From: Gracilimonas sp017641085
GTDB taxonomy: Bacteria > Bacteroidota > Rhodothermia > Balneolales > Balneolaceae
Direction: 5' to 3' (one strand)
NCBI RefSeq assembly: GCF_046115515.1
Contig: NZ_CP175953.1
DNA length: 64,000 nt
Both the position numbers and the translations under genes were made by a program. This document shows positions 18,648 through 26,968 of this stretch, piece by piece (position 1 is the first letter of the stretch; the number at the start of each line of letters is the position of its first letter). The notes beneath the pieces were generated by a model. The model was not told where the DNA came from, searched no databases, and worked only from the letters and a program-made list of their open reading frames with translations.

Positions 18648-18664
18648 TGCAAGTTCCGTACCAA
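18648..18664 (-). promoter_or_regulatory. Candidate sigma-54 (RpoN) promoter for groES-groEL
   Basis: Read on the minus strand the site is TTGGTACGGAACTTGCA, against the published consensus YTGGCACGrNNNTTGCW. The invariant GG and GC dinucleotides are exactly 10 bases apart, as required for -24/-12 promoters. Only one strongly conserved base (C to T in TGGCAC) differs. The predicted start is near 18637. I see no clear activator (enhancer) site, though the region up to rsmA is short. Confidence 0.6.
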
Positions 18665-18736
18665 ATCGATTAAAAAATCGAATAGCGGACGTAATTGATC
18701 ACTAACAGCACTTTTAAGGAAGGAAGGGTTCCCGGG

Positions 18737-19510
18737 TTAAGATAAGTTGTCAGACTGCTCGAGATGCTCTGCCAACTTTGCATAGGTTTCGGGAGACCAG
18801 TGGTCGGCCCTGTCATCAAAATTGAAACCATCGGGTTGGTAATCGCCCAGCACCGGTTTTAAAGAATTGCTTAGTTTTTTTCGGCGCTGGTTAAAAGCTG
18901 TCCGAACCACTTCTTTTATTTTTTCATCCGAAACCGAAAGCGGCTCCTTATCAAAAGTAAGTTTGATAACGGAAGAGGTAACTTTGGGAGGCGGAGAAAA
19001 AGAATGTGCCGGTACATCAAACAACAGCTCGGGCGTACAAAAAAGCTGGGTTTGTACGCTCAGTATTCCATACTGTTTGGAGGAAGGGTTGGCCACCAGT
19101 CGTTCAGCCACCTCTTTTTGCATCATCAGCGTGGCCTCGGTAAAGAGCCGGCGATGTTCCAACAGGTCAAATAAAATGGGAGACGTGATATAATAAGGCA
19201 GGTTACCAACTACAATATTCTTCTTATCCGGATCTATCACTTCCTTCCAGTTCACTTTCAGAATGTCATTTTGGTGAACCCTCAGGTCATCAAACTTCTC
19301 TTTCAATACTTCTACCGCCCGCTGATCGATCTCAATCGCGTGCACGTCGTCACATCCCGACAGCAGCCATTTGGTTAAAGCACCGGTACCGGAACCAATT
19401 TCAATAATCCGGTCACCTTTGCCTGCAGTTATGGCATCTATGATTTTGAAGATGATGGTGTTGTCAGTTAAAAAATGCTGACCCAGACTTTTCTTGGTTC
19501 TAAAAGACAT
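18737..19510 (-). CDS. rsmA: 16S rRNA (adenine(1518)-N6/adenine(1519)-N6)-dimethyltransferase
   Basis: RsmA (KsgA) dimethylates two adjacent adenines in helix 45 of 16S rRNA using SAM, late in 30S assembly. The protein of 257 residues starts MSFRTKKSLGQHFLTDN. It contains the SAM site IIEIGSGTGALTKWL and the catalytic NLPYYIT. The frame is open for 57 codons further upstream, but that stretch is a translated 7-bp tandem repeat with no family similarity, so ATG 19510 is chosen. The repeat ends only 6 bp from this ATG, where a ribosome binding site would lie. It is the gene upstream of groES on the same strand. Confidence 0.95.
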   Translation of the reverse strand: MSFRTKKSLGQHFLTDNTIIFKIIDAITAGKGDRIIEIGSGTGALTKWLLSGCDDVHAIEIDQRAVEVLKEKFDDLRVHQNDILKVNWKEVIDPDKKNIVVGNLPYYITSPILFDLLEHRRLFTEATLMMQKEVAERLVANPSSKQYGILSVQTQLFCTPELLFDVPAHSFSPPPKVTSSVIKLTFDKEPLSVSDEKIKEVVRTAFNQRRKKLSNSLKPVLGDYQPDGFNFDDRADHWSPETYAKLAEHLEQSDNLS

Positions 19511-19516
19511 CGAGTG

Positions 19517-19572
19517 GATTGACGATTGACGATTGACGATTGACGATTGACGATTGACGATTGACGATTGAC
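19517..19572. repeat. Perfect heptanucleotide tandem repeat, GATTGAC x 8
   Basis: Eight exact, contiguous copies of GATTGAC (GTCAATC on the rsmA sense strand) fill 56 bp immediately before the rsmA start codon. A perfect array of this kind is prone to slipped-strand change in copy number. Confidence 0.95.
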
Positions 19573-19655
19573 AGAAGGTTGGGTTTACTAAGCCTAAAGT
19601 CAAAATTAAAATCTGTAGGGGTTTCTGATTCCTGTTCACTGCTAACTGACCGTTA

Positions 19656-19683
19656 GTCACTCGTCGCTGGTCGCTCGTCATTC
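19656..19683. repeat. Degenerate heptad repeat, GTCNNTC-like x 4
   Basis: GTCACTC, GTCGCTG, GTCGCTC and GTCATTC follow one another at exact 7-bp spacing. They resemble the unit at 19517-19572 read on the opposite strand, so the two blocks form a loose inverted pair about 80 bp apart. Confidence 0.7.
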
Positions 19684-19777
19684 ATAACATCGGATCACAG
19701 TAAACTGCAAAAAGATTTGTAAATTAACTGTCGCTTGGTATACTTCTAACTAAGTAAATTCTCATACAATCATCTTA

Positions 19778-22186
19778 ATGAGCTTTCTTGAAAAAATCGG
19801 ATTAGGCCAAAAGAAAAAAGAGCTTACCCCTCTTATTGGCGAGAAAAAGAAAAAAGAGCAGGAAAAGTACTCACTGAAACGCAATCCATACATACGGATA
19901 GCGATTTTGCTGTTTTTTATTGCCATCACAGCTTTTTCTCTGCCGCAGAACCCCGTTAATTCTGGCTTAAATTACACCCCCGGCCAACCATGGAGAAATC
20001 CTGATTTAACCGCCCCTTTTACCTTCGCACTTAATAAAACGGCTGAGGAGTTGGAGCAAGAACGGCAGGAAATCCGCAATAAAACAGCTCCTATCTTCCG
20101 GATTGATACCAGTGTCCCAATCACCATTCAGGCCCGAATCGATTCCATTTACCGGGATATTCAGCCCGTGCTGGAAGCCTATGCCGACTGGCAAATTGCA
20201 GAGAAAAATGATATGCCTTCGGCGTATGATGACAGCGTGCGCTTTGCCCGGGAGCTGAGCATCACCGATGTTGAGCTTACCGAACCCTCCTGGCAGGTGC
20301 TTTTTAACAGTTATGAACAGGTGCAAAGTCAAAATCTGCCTTCCAATCAGTTTGTGGGGGTATCAGTAAAGCAGCAGCTCGAGCAATTGATAGACCAGCT
20401 GATGAACCAGGGGATTATTAACAGGAATAAGGGCAACCTGGACACCGACAAAATCACTGTACGAAATACTCTTGAAAGCACCGAACAATCTATAGATCTG
20501 GCGAGAGTCCGGGACCTCCGGGAAGCCAACGAGTTTATGCAATTTCAGCTAAACCGTACTTTTGATGAACAGAGAATGCGGCTTGCAATGGAGCTGTATA
20601 ACAAAGTGATCATACCAAATTACAAGTATAGCGAAGAAGACACCCAGGCCCGGCTGGAAGAAGCTCTTGCCACCATTTCTGAAACAAAAGGAGCCATTGC
20701 GCAAGGGCAGGTAATCATCCGTCGTGGTGACCTGGTAACTCCCGAACGAGCGAATATACTTAGAAGCCTTGCCGAAGCCCGTTCTGAAAATGCCACGAAT
20801 ATTGAAAAATGGGTGCGATTTGCAGGTCAGTTGGTCATCATTGTTGCCATCACCTTTGTTTTCTTTATGTATATCTATTTATACCGAAGAAACATCACTT
20901 CCGACAACGCTCTATTTCTGCTGGTTTTTCTTACTATGGGTCTTGTTTCATTTGGCGCCGGCCTGGTCAACTATCTCGATATAGCTGACCCTTACATCAT
21001 ACCCATTGCAATTGCCCCTATTGTATTGACTATCATTTTTGATTCACGCGTGGGATTGGTCTCCTCCATCACCCTCGCCAGCTTACTGGGATTGGTAAAC
21101 GGGAACAGCTTTGAGTTTGTGGTAGCTACTTTTGCTGCCTGTAGCCTAGGTGTATTTTCTGTTCGGGATATCAAAGATCGTTCCCAGTTTTTCTTCACAA
21201 CCCCCGGCATTGTATTCATAACATATATATTGGTGGTTGGCTCTTTTAATATTGCCACGCTGAGCGGCTGGGAGATGTTTGCTTCCGACCTGATGTACAT
21301 TGCCATTAGCTCAGTGTTCATCTTATTTACCTACCCTATAATTCTTCTTTTTGAAACCATTTTCGGCGTAACCACCGACTTCACCCTAATTGAGCTTGGG
21401 GATACCAACCAACCGGTTCTGAAAGAACTGATGAACAAAGCCCCGGGCACTTTCCATCACAGCCTGCAGGTTGCCAACCTTTCTGAAGCAGCCGCATCGG
21501 CTATTGGAGCTAACTCCCTCTTATGCCGGGTTGGAGCTCTATATCATGATATCGGAAAAATGGTAAAACCCGAATATTTCGTCGAAAACCAAACCAAAGG
21601 GGCTAACGAACACGATAAACTGAAACCCCAGATGAGCGCTATGGTCATTAAGGCGCACGTTAGCGAAGGGGTAAAAATGGCCGAAGACGAAGATCTACCG
21701 GAAATCATTATCGACTTTATCAGAACTCACCACGGCACCTCTGTTATCCGCTATTTCTTCGAGAAGGCGAAAGAAGACGATGATATGAAGAGTATGCTTC
21801 AGGAAGACCAATTCCGGTACGAAGGACCTCTTCCTTCCACAAAAGAGACCGGTATTCTTTTACTTGCTGATGGCATTGAAGCCGCTTCCAGAGCTATGAA
21901 GAATCCAACTTACAGTAAGCTTGAAAACCTGGTGAACCGAATGGTAGATGACCGGGTAGCTGAAGGTCAGCTTAGTCATTGTCCATTAACTTTCCGACAC
22001 CTCCAGGTGATCAAGGAAACCTTCCTGAATATTTTGGTTGGCGTGTATCACAGCCGTGTAGAATATCCGGAGGACAAGGAGCGGGATAAAGAAGAGAAAG
22101 CCAAAGAAAAAGCAGCCGAAGCTGAAAGAGCCGGATCTGAAAACGGTTCAGAACAAACCGAAGAACAAGAAGAAACCGGCGAATAA
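19778..22186 (+). CDS. 7TM-HD family phosphohydrolase (PgpH-like cyclic-di-AMP phosphodiesterase)
   Basis: An 802-residue membrane protein. One transmembrane helix lies near residues 46-62, followed by an extracytoplasmic 7TMR-HDED region (about 65-345). A block of seven helices (about 350-545) comes next, and then a cytoplasmic HD domain. The HD motif is intact: FHHSLQVANLSEAA (H560/H561) and YHDIGKMVKPEYF (H590, D591), with later metal-site segments KAHVSEGVKMAE and IRTHHGTS. Firmicute PgpH with this architecture hydrolyses cyclic-di-AMP. The substrate here is inferred from that. The C terminus is a charged Glu/Lys-rich tail. It is 2 nt from xerD, so the two are co-transcribed. Confidence 0.88.
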   Translation: MSFLEKIGLGQKKKELTPLIGEKKKKEQEKYSLKRNPYIRIAILLFFIAITAFSLPQNPVNSGLNYTPGQPWRNPDLTAPFTFALNKTAEELEQERQEIRNKTAPIFRIDTSVPITIQARIDSIYRDIQPVLEAYADWQIAEKNDMPSAYDDSVRFARELSITDVELTEPSWQVLFNSYEQVQSQNLPSNQFVGVSVKQQLEQLIDQLMNQGIINRNKGNLDTDKITVRNTLESTEQSIDLARVRDLREANEFMQFQLNRTFDEQRMRLAMELYNKVIIPNYKYSEEDTQARLEEALATISETKGAIAQGQVIIRRGDLVTPERANILRSLAEARSENATNIEKWVRFAGQLVIIVAITFVFFMYIYLYRRNITSDNALFLLVFLTMGLVSFGAGLVNYLDIADPYIIPIAIAPIVLTIIFDSRVGLVSSITLASLLGLVNGNSFEFVVATFAACSLGVFSVRDIKDRSQFFFTTPGIVFITYILVVGSFNIATLSGWEMFASDLMYIAISSVFILFTYPIILLFETIFGVTTDFTLIELGDTNQPVLKELMNKAPGTFHHSLQVANLSEAAASAIGANSLLCRVGALYHDIGKMVKPEYFVENQTKGANEHDKLKPQMSAMVIKAHVSEGVKMAEDEDLPEIIIDFIRTHHGTSVIRYFFEKAKEDDDMKSMLQEDQFRYEGPLPSTKETGILLLADGIEAASRAMKNPTYSKLENLVNRMVDDRVAEGQLSHCPLTFRHLQVIKETFLNILVGVYHSRVEYPEDKERDKEEKAKEKAAEAERAGSENGSEQTEEQEETGE

Positions 22187-22188
22187 AC

Positions 22189-23100
22189 GTGGCCTTCAAG
22201 CAGGAACTGGATTTATATCTGCAGTTTGTGAAGCTTGAAAAAGGCCTGACCGAAAACTCCGTAGTTTCCTACAAAAACGACCTTGAGCGATATTTTCGAT
22301 ACCTCACTTCTGAGAAAAAAATCAATGACCTTGCCGGCGTAACCCTTTCTCATATTGAAGACTTTCTCAATTTTTTGGTGGATGAAGAATTACTTTCAGC
22401 TAGCTCCCTGGCCCGGAATATTTCCAGCATTCGAGGGTTTCATGAATTTGCTGTGGTAGAAGGCATCACGAAAGCCAATCCGGCAGAACTGGTGGAGTTA
22501 CCTAAAAAAGCATCCAAGCTTCCCGAAGTATTAGACCGGGATGAAATTGACGCCATCCTCGAGACTCCCGATTTGACCACCCCGGCCGGCATTCGCGACA
22601 AAGCCATCCTTGAAACTTTATACGGAACCGGAATGAGGGTGAGCGAACTAACCGGACTCGAGCAAGATCGCCTGATCTTCGAAATAGGGTTTATTCGTGT
22701 GATTGGAAAAGGAAACAAGGAGCGGCTTGTTCCGGTGGGAGAAATTGCCCAGGATGCCATATCGCACTACACCGAGCATGTGCGCCCACAGTTCTTTAAT
22801 CCGGAGAAGGCTCACAAAGCCAAGAATAAAGTATTTCTGAGTATGCGGGGAAGCGCACTATCGCGCATGAGTATCTGGAATATCGTGCAAAAAGCAGCGG
22901 AGAAAGCCGAAATTAAGAAAAACGTCTATCCGCATATTTTTCGCCATTCTTTTGCCACTCACCTTTTGGAGGGCGGTGCCGATCTAAGGGCCGTGCAGGA
23001 AATGCTGGGACACTCCTCTATCCTGACTACTGAAATCTATACCCACATAGACCGATCATTTCTACACCAGGTTCACAAGGAATTTCACCCGCGGGCGTGA
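22189..23100 (+). CDS. xerD: Tyrosine recombinase XerD-like
   Basis: This 303-residue site-specific recombinase probably resolves chromosome dimers at dif. It has an N-terminal SAM-like core-binding domain (about 1-85, LDLYLQFVKLEKGLTENSV) and a catalytic domain with all expected residues: R150 (GTGMRVSEL), H249/R252 (HIFRHSFATHLLEGGADLRA), H275 (MLGHSS) and nucleophile Y284 (TEIYTHI). The start is GTG at 22189, only 2 nt after the stop of the PgpH-like gene. The context (single gene in a housekeeping operon, no integrase neighbours) argues for XerD, not a mobile-element integrase. Confidence 0.92.
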   Translation: MAFKQELDLYLQFVKLEKGLTENSVVSYKNDLERYFRYLTSEKKINDLAGVTLSHIEDFLNFLVDEELLSASSLARNISSIRGFHEFAVVEGITKANPAELVELPKKASKLPEVLDRDEIDAILETPDLTTPAGIRDKAILETLYGTGMRVSELTGLEQDRLIFEIGFIRVIGKGNKERLVPVGEIAQDAISHYTEHVRPQFFNPEKAHKAKNKVFLSMRGSALSRMSIWNIVQKAAEKAEIKKNVYPHIFRHSFATHLLEGGADLRAVQEMLGHSSILTTEIYTHIDRSFLHQVHKEFHPRA

Positions 23101-23236
23101 TCGTTTTTGCTTGTTAACAGAAAGAGAAACTTAGCACAACAGCTTTATTTTGATTTAGGTAATAAATTCCGGTCTGATTATATTTTTATTAGTTCTGATT
23201 ATCTGACTCACCCTTAATTAATCAAGTGAGTTGTAT

Positions 23237-24352
23237 ATGGTACATTCAAGGAGCTTTATAGTATTTCTTTGCGGTCTGTTCTTCTTTACAAGCTGCAAAA
23301 AAGATCCGGCAGGTCCCGGTACTGTAAAAGCATTTGGGCTGGAATCTCCTTTCTACACTTTCCCGCCTTCTCACAGTTTCTATTACGGCACCCTTCTATG
23401 GCCGGAAGATGGAACAGCTTTCTGGTATGGTGGCCATGGCTTGTATGGAATTTCAGTTCCGGATGGTAATGCAACAAATACAGATAATCAGCCCGGTTAT
23501 TATGCTGCTTATGAACCTGATTCTGAAACAATTTATTACCTCCCGACATCCTGCCTGTCAGGTTGCTCTGCTCCTGTTTACAAGGTCAATATTGACGGAG
23601 GGACCCCGGAAAGAATCCCCGATCTTGAAATACAGGTTTCGGGCGGTAGCCCTGTTATTCCTGTATCATCAAATCAGTTTTTATTTGTGAAATTAGACCC
23701 ACTATCTTCCGTTCTTTCTACCTATCTGTATGATCAAGCCTCCGGAGACAGTACCCGGCTAGCTGAGGGCATTCCCGAAACATTATCCCCCAACCGTTCA
23801 GAAGTGTTGGTTTACCAGCCGGATGAAACGGTGCATACCGAAGAAGAGGATATCTACCAGCTTGCTTTTGTCTCTTTGGATGGTATGATTAATGACACCT
23901 GGCAACTTTACAGCAACTCTTCTACCCACCTGCCGCTCTATCCTCCCCTTTGGGATTTAAACGGAATCCGGATCCTCTACATGAAACGGGATTTTGACAA
24001 TAACGCCCGGGTTTCGCTTTGGCTTAACCACTATCCCGACTCCCAGGAAGAAAAGCTTTGGGAAACTTCAGGCGGACCCGAAAAAACCATTGAAGGGCCT
24101 TTTCGCTGGTCGGATGACAACACCCGGCTTGCCTTTTGGGAACGTACGTGTCTTGAAGCGACCCTTTATAGCTGCGACGGTGGTTATCAGTGGACGCTCT
24201 GGGTGTATGATACTATGAAGGGGGAAGCGACAAAACAGGTTGTAGATAATTCCGATGAGACAAACATTGCCCGCGATCAGAGGTTCTCTTCGGATGGATC
24301 TCAGCTGCTTTTTCTCTATGATCGATCGTTGTACCTTAAAGATGTAAATTAA
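23237..24352 (+). CDS. Lipoprotein with TolB/WD40-like propeller
   Basis: A 371-residue exported lipoprotein of unknown function. The signal peptide ends in the lipobox FFTSC followed by KKDPAGPG. The mature part has repeated beta-strand segments with Asp/Gly/Ser turns, such as LSPNRSEVLVYQ, WSDDNTRLAFWERT and SSDGSQLLFLYDRSLYL, the style of TolB or WD40-like PD40 propellers. The frame extends two codons upstream to a TTG, but ATG 23237 is the more likely start. No functional partner is evident. The downstream 349 nt are non-coding. Confidence 0.7.
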   Translation: MVHSRSFIVFLCGLFFFTSCKKDPAGPGTVKAFGLESPFYTFPPSHSFYYGTLLWPEDGTAFWYGGHGLYGISVPDGNATNTDNQPGYYAAYEPDSETIYYLPTSCLSGCSAPVYKVNIDGGTPERIPDLEIQVSGGSPVIPVSSNQFLFVKLDPLSSVLSTYLYDQASGDSTRLAEGIPETLSPNRSEVLVYQPDETVHTEEEDIYQLAFVSLDGMINDTWQLYSNSSTHLPLYPPLWDLNGIRILYMKRDFDNNARVSLWLNHYPDSQEEKLWETSGGPEKTIEGPFRWSDDNTRLAFWERTCLEATLYSCDGGYQWTLWVYDTMKGEATKQVVDNSDETNIARDQRFSSDGSQLLFLYDRSLYLKDVN

Positions 24353-24385
24353 AGTACCTCCAATCGGCAGTTACGGCATACTCGA

Positions 24386-24511
24386 TCCGAACTTCTCGTT
24401 CGGAATACCAGACAGAAGCTCCTGCTTCCAAATATCGAAGGGCTGAACCTCTTCGCTTGCAAACTGGAAAAATTACGTGTCAGCATTACCTGTGAGATGC
24501 ATAGACAGGTA
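24386..24511. repeat. Cluster of palindromes in the 349-nt gap after the lipoprotein gene
   Basis: The gene-free stretch 24353-24701 holds four stem-loops. These are TCCGAAC-TTCTC-GTTCGGA (24386-24404), GAAGC-TCCT-GCTTC (24415-24428), CGAAG/CTTCG (24436-24455, weak) and TACCTGT/ACAGGTA (24487-24511, 11-nt loop). The first two are separated by exactly 10 nt, as in the element after groEL. The rest of the gap up to the next gene shows nothing I recognise. Confidence 0.55.
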
Positions 24512-24701
24512 TTTCGGTTGACAAACAAATCGTTAACTATAAAGTGTCCTTATTTCAGTCGGTAACGATTGACCCGTTCATCAAACTCAGATCCTGAAAT
24601 ACGATATCCCAATCTCCTTAATAAATTTACATTCTTTTCGTTCCGCATTAAGCCTTAGTTCTGTTATTTTAACACGGAAATTTTAAAACAAGACCTGATA
24701 C

Positions 24702-26399
24702 ATGACTTACATCGTACGCTTGCTCCTCCTTCTGCTCACTGTTGTTTTCACCTCTCATGCGTTATCGGCCCAGATTCTCAATTCCAAGACCTACGAGAAC
24801 GGACTTGTGGTTACCGCTGATAAATACGCCTCAGAAATAGGAAAAGAGATTCTAATGAAAGGCGGAAATGCAGTTGATGCTGCTGTGGCTGTTCAGTTTG
24901 CGCTGGCGGTTACTTTACCGAGGGCCGGGAATATCGGAGGCGGCGGGTTTATGGTTGTTCACCTGGCAAATGGCGAAACAGCTGCTCTGGATTTTCGGGA
25001 AAAAGCGCCCCAAAAAGCTACGCGGGATATGTATATCCGGAATGGGGAATTTAAATCAGATTTAAGCTGGGAAGGAATTTTAGCCGTGGGCGTTCCCGGT
25101 ACCGTTGATGGAATGATCAAAGCCCTGGAAAGATATGGGCGCATGCCGCTGGATGTAGTTATTCAACCGGCTATTAAACTTGCCCGCGATGGATATTCGC
25201 TTTCCTATTCGCAAGCTGAGGATCTCAATAATCACAAGGATACCTTTCTGAAATATCAGGCATCGAGCAACTATTTCACCACCGGTGATACAACTTTCTT
25301 TAAAGAAGGCGATGTATTTGTACAGACAGACTTAGCAGAAACCCTGGAACGAATCTCACGATTTGGCCGTGAAGGGTTTTATTCGGGACCGGTTGCCGAT
25401 GCCATCGTAAATGAAATGGAGCGATATCGCGGACTTATCACCTATCGTGACCTGCGGAATTATGAAAGTAAATGGCGTGAGCCGATTGTAGCCGAATACC
25501 TTGGGTATAAATTGCATATCATGCCTCCTCCCAGCAGCGGTAGCGTGGCGATAGCCCAAATTCTGGAAATGATTGATAATTATCCGCTGGCCGAAATGGG
25601 CCATAATTCCGCCGATTATGTGCATGTACTGGCCGAAGCCATGCGCCGGGCCTTTGCTGATCGTTCTTATTACCTCGGTGACCCGGATTTCGTGGATATC
25701 CCCATCGAAGAGATGACAAGTGAAAGTTATAGTGACCGCCGTATGGACAGTTTCTCAATGGATTCTGCGACTGCTTCAACTTCACTATCACACGGACAAA
25801 TTCAGGGATATACAGAATCCATGGAAACCACTCATTTTTCCATAATAGATAACGATGGGAATGCGGTTGCCGTAACTACCACACTTAATGGTTCATTCGG
25901 AAGTCATGTTTCGGTAACCAACGGCGGTTTTTTACTTAACAATGAAATGGATGACTTCTCCGCTCAGCCCGGTGAACCGAATGCCTATGGACTTATAGGA
26001 GCTGAAGCCAATGCTATTGAACCCGGCAAGAGAATGCTCAGCAGCATGACTCCCACCATTGTAACCAAAGACGGCAAAGTGGACATGGTACTCGGAGCCG
26101 CCGGAGGCCCGAGAATTATTACAGCCACCCTGCAGAGTTTCCTGAACCGTGCTGTATTTGGGATGAGGGCTCAGCAGGCAACTTCAGCAGCTCGCTTCCA
26201 TCACCAATGGATGCCAGATGTATTGATGCCCGGACAGTTTGGGTTGAGTCCCGACACAAAAAGACTACTGGAAGCCAAAGGGCACAAGATATTTGAAATA
26301 CCCAATGTGGGTCGTGCTCATAACATTTTTGTTGAACAAAACGGTGACCTAAGCGCCGGCGTTGATCCCCGCGGAGACGGCTGGGCTTCCGGTTACTGA
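24702..26399 (+). CDS. ggt: Gamma-glutamyltransferase (autoprocessing Ntn hydrolase)
   Basis: This 565-residue periplasmic enzyme cleaves and transfers the gamma-glutamyl group of glutathione-like thiols and gamma-glutamyl peptides. A signal peptide (ends near LSAQ) is present. The large-subunit motif NAVDAAVAVQFALAVTLPRA and GGGGFMVV are visible. The self-cleavage site is M-E-T-T-H-F-S, with T376 as the predicted new N-terminal nucleophile. The small subunit shows SFGSHVSVTNGGFLLNNEMD, the oxyanion segment SSMTPTIV and AAGGPRI. The length and all motifs look normal. There is no obvious operon partner. Confidence 0.95.
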   Translation: MTYIVRLLLLLLTVVFTSHALSAQILNSKTYENGLVVTADKYASEIGKEILMKGGNAVDAAVAVQFALAVTLPRAGNIGGGGFMVVHLANGETAALDFREKAPQKATRDMYIRNGEFKSDLSWEGILAVGVPGTVDGMIKALERYGRMPLDVVIQPAIKLARDGYSLSYSQAEDLNNHKDTFLKYQASSNYFTTGDTTFFKEGDVFVQTDLAETLERISRFGREGFYSGPVADAIVNEMERYRGLITYRDLRNYESKWREPIVAEYLGYKLHIMPPPSSGSVAIAQILEMIDNYPLAEMGHNSADYVHVLAEAMRRAFADRSYYLGDPDFVDIPIEEMTSESYSDRRMDSFSMDSATASTSLSHGQIQGYTESMETTHFSIIDNDGNAVAVTTTLNGSFGSHVSVTNGGFLLNNEMDDFSAQPGEPNAYGLIGAEANAIEPGKRMLSSMTPTIVTKDGKVDMVLGAAGGPRIITATLQSFLNRAVFGMRAQQATSAARFHHQWMPDVLMPGQFGLSPDTKRLLEAKGHKIFEIPNVGRAHNIFVEQNGDLSAGVDPRGDGWASGY

Positions 26400-26410
26400 T
26401 TTTTTATGAT

Positions 26411-26449
26411 GGAACGCTGATAAAACAGATTGGGCAGAATTTCACGGAT
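26411..26449. repeat. Left inverted repeat of the GxxExxY cassette
   Basis: This 39-nt segment starts GGAACGCTGAT and matches the reverse complement of 26908-26946 at 28 of 39 positions by hand alignment without gaps. It lies 77 nt before the GxxExxY start codon. Confidence 0.65.
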
Positions 26450-26525
26450 TTAAGTTAAATACCTGAAATTTATTAGATATTGGTGGTTTTTATATATTTA
26501 GAAGTATTAATCACGGAATGCCTTT

Positions 26526-26897
26526 ATGCTTCATGAAAAATTAACTGAAAAAATCATTGAGTCTTTCTACCTGGTTTACAACAAGCTGGGTTATGGGTTT
26601 TTGGAAAGTGTATATGAGAATGCTCTGTTGATTGAGTTAAAAAGACAAGGGTTGAATGTAGTAAATCAAGTGCCTATTGAAGTACAATATAGGAATCAAA
26701 AAGTTGGTACTTTCTTTGCAGATGTTTTAGTAGAAGAGAAGGTTATTTTAGAACTGAAAGCATCCAGAAAACTAATGCAAGAACATGAATTTCAGTTAAT
26801 CAATTACCTGAGAGCAACTAATATTGAAGTCGGACTTCTTTTTAATTTTGGAAAGAAACCCGAGTTCAAACGAAAAATATTTTCAAACAAATCTTAA
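26526..26897 (+). CDS. GxxExxY family protein
   Basis: A 123-residue protein with the name-giving motif GFLESVY near residue 24. It also has a PD-(D/E)xK-like core: FFADVLVEEKVILELKAS supplies the D and ExK-type residues, and EHEFQLINYLRATNIEVGLLFNFG follows. The family is often present in many copies per genome and its function is unknown; a nuclease-like fold is suspected. The gene is lower in GC than its neighbours. It is enclosed by 39-nt imperfect inverted repeats, which suggests that it travels as a unit. Confidence 0.88.
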   Translation: MLHEKLTEKIIESFYLVYNKLGYGFLESVYENALLIELKRQGLNVVNQVPIEVQYRNQKVGTFFADVLVEEKVILELKASRKLMQEHEFQLINYLRATNIEVGLLFNFGKKPEFKRKIFSNKS

Positions 26898-26907
26898 GTA
26901 CATTTTT

Positions 26908-26946
26908 AACCGCGAAGATCAGCTCAATCGAGTTCATCCGCGTTCC
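26908..26946. repeat. Right inverted repeat of the GxxExxY cassette
   Basis: Inverted counterpart of 26411-26449, ending CCGCGTTCC. It begins 10 nt after the GxxExxY stop codon. No target-site duplication could be recognised outside the pair. Confidence 0.65.
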
Positions 26947-26968
26947 ATTTAAAAAGCCAAGATAAGTA

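Noticed and set aside
18569..18736. CIRCE element for HrcA control of groES
   Set aside because: Neither half-site (TTAGCACTC or GAGTGCTAA) is present in this region.
19517..19572. CRISPR array
   Set aside because: Units are 7 bp and contiguous, with no spacers and no cas genes nearby.
19511..19681. N-terminal extension of rsmA to an ATG at 19681
   Set aside because: The extension translates a 7-bp tandem repeat; the family start MSFRTKKSLGQHF fits ATG 19510.
22189..23100. Integrase of a mobile element
   Set aside because: Sequence and operon context fit XerD; no att sites, excisionase or cargo lie nearby.
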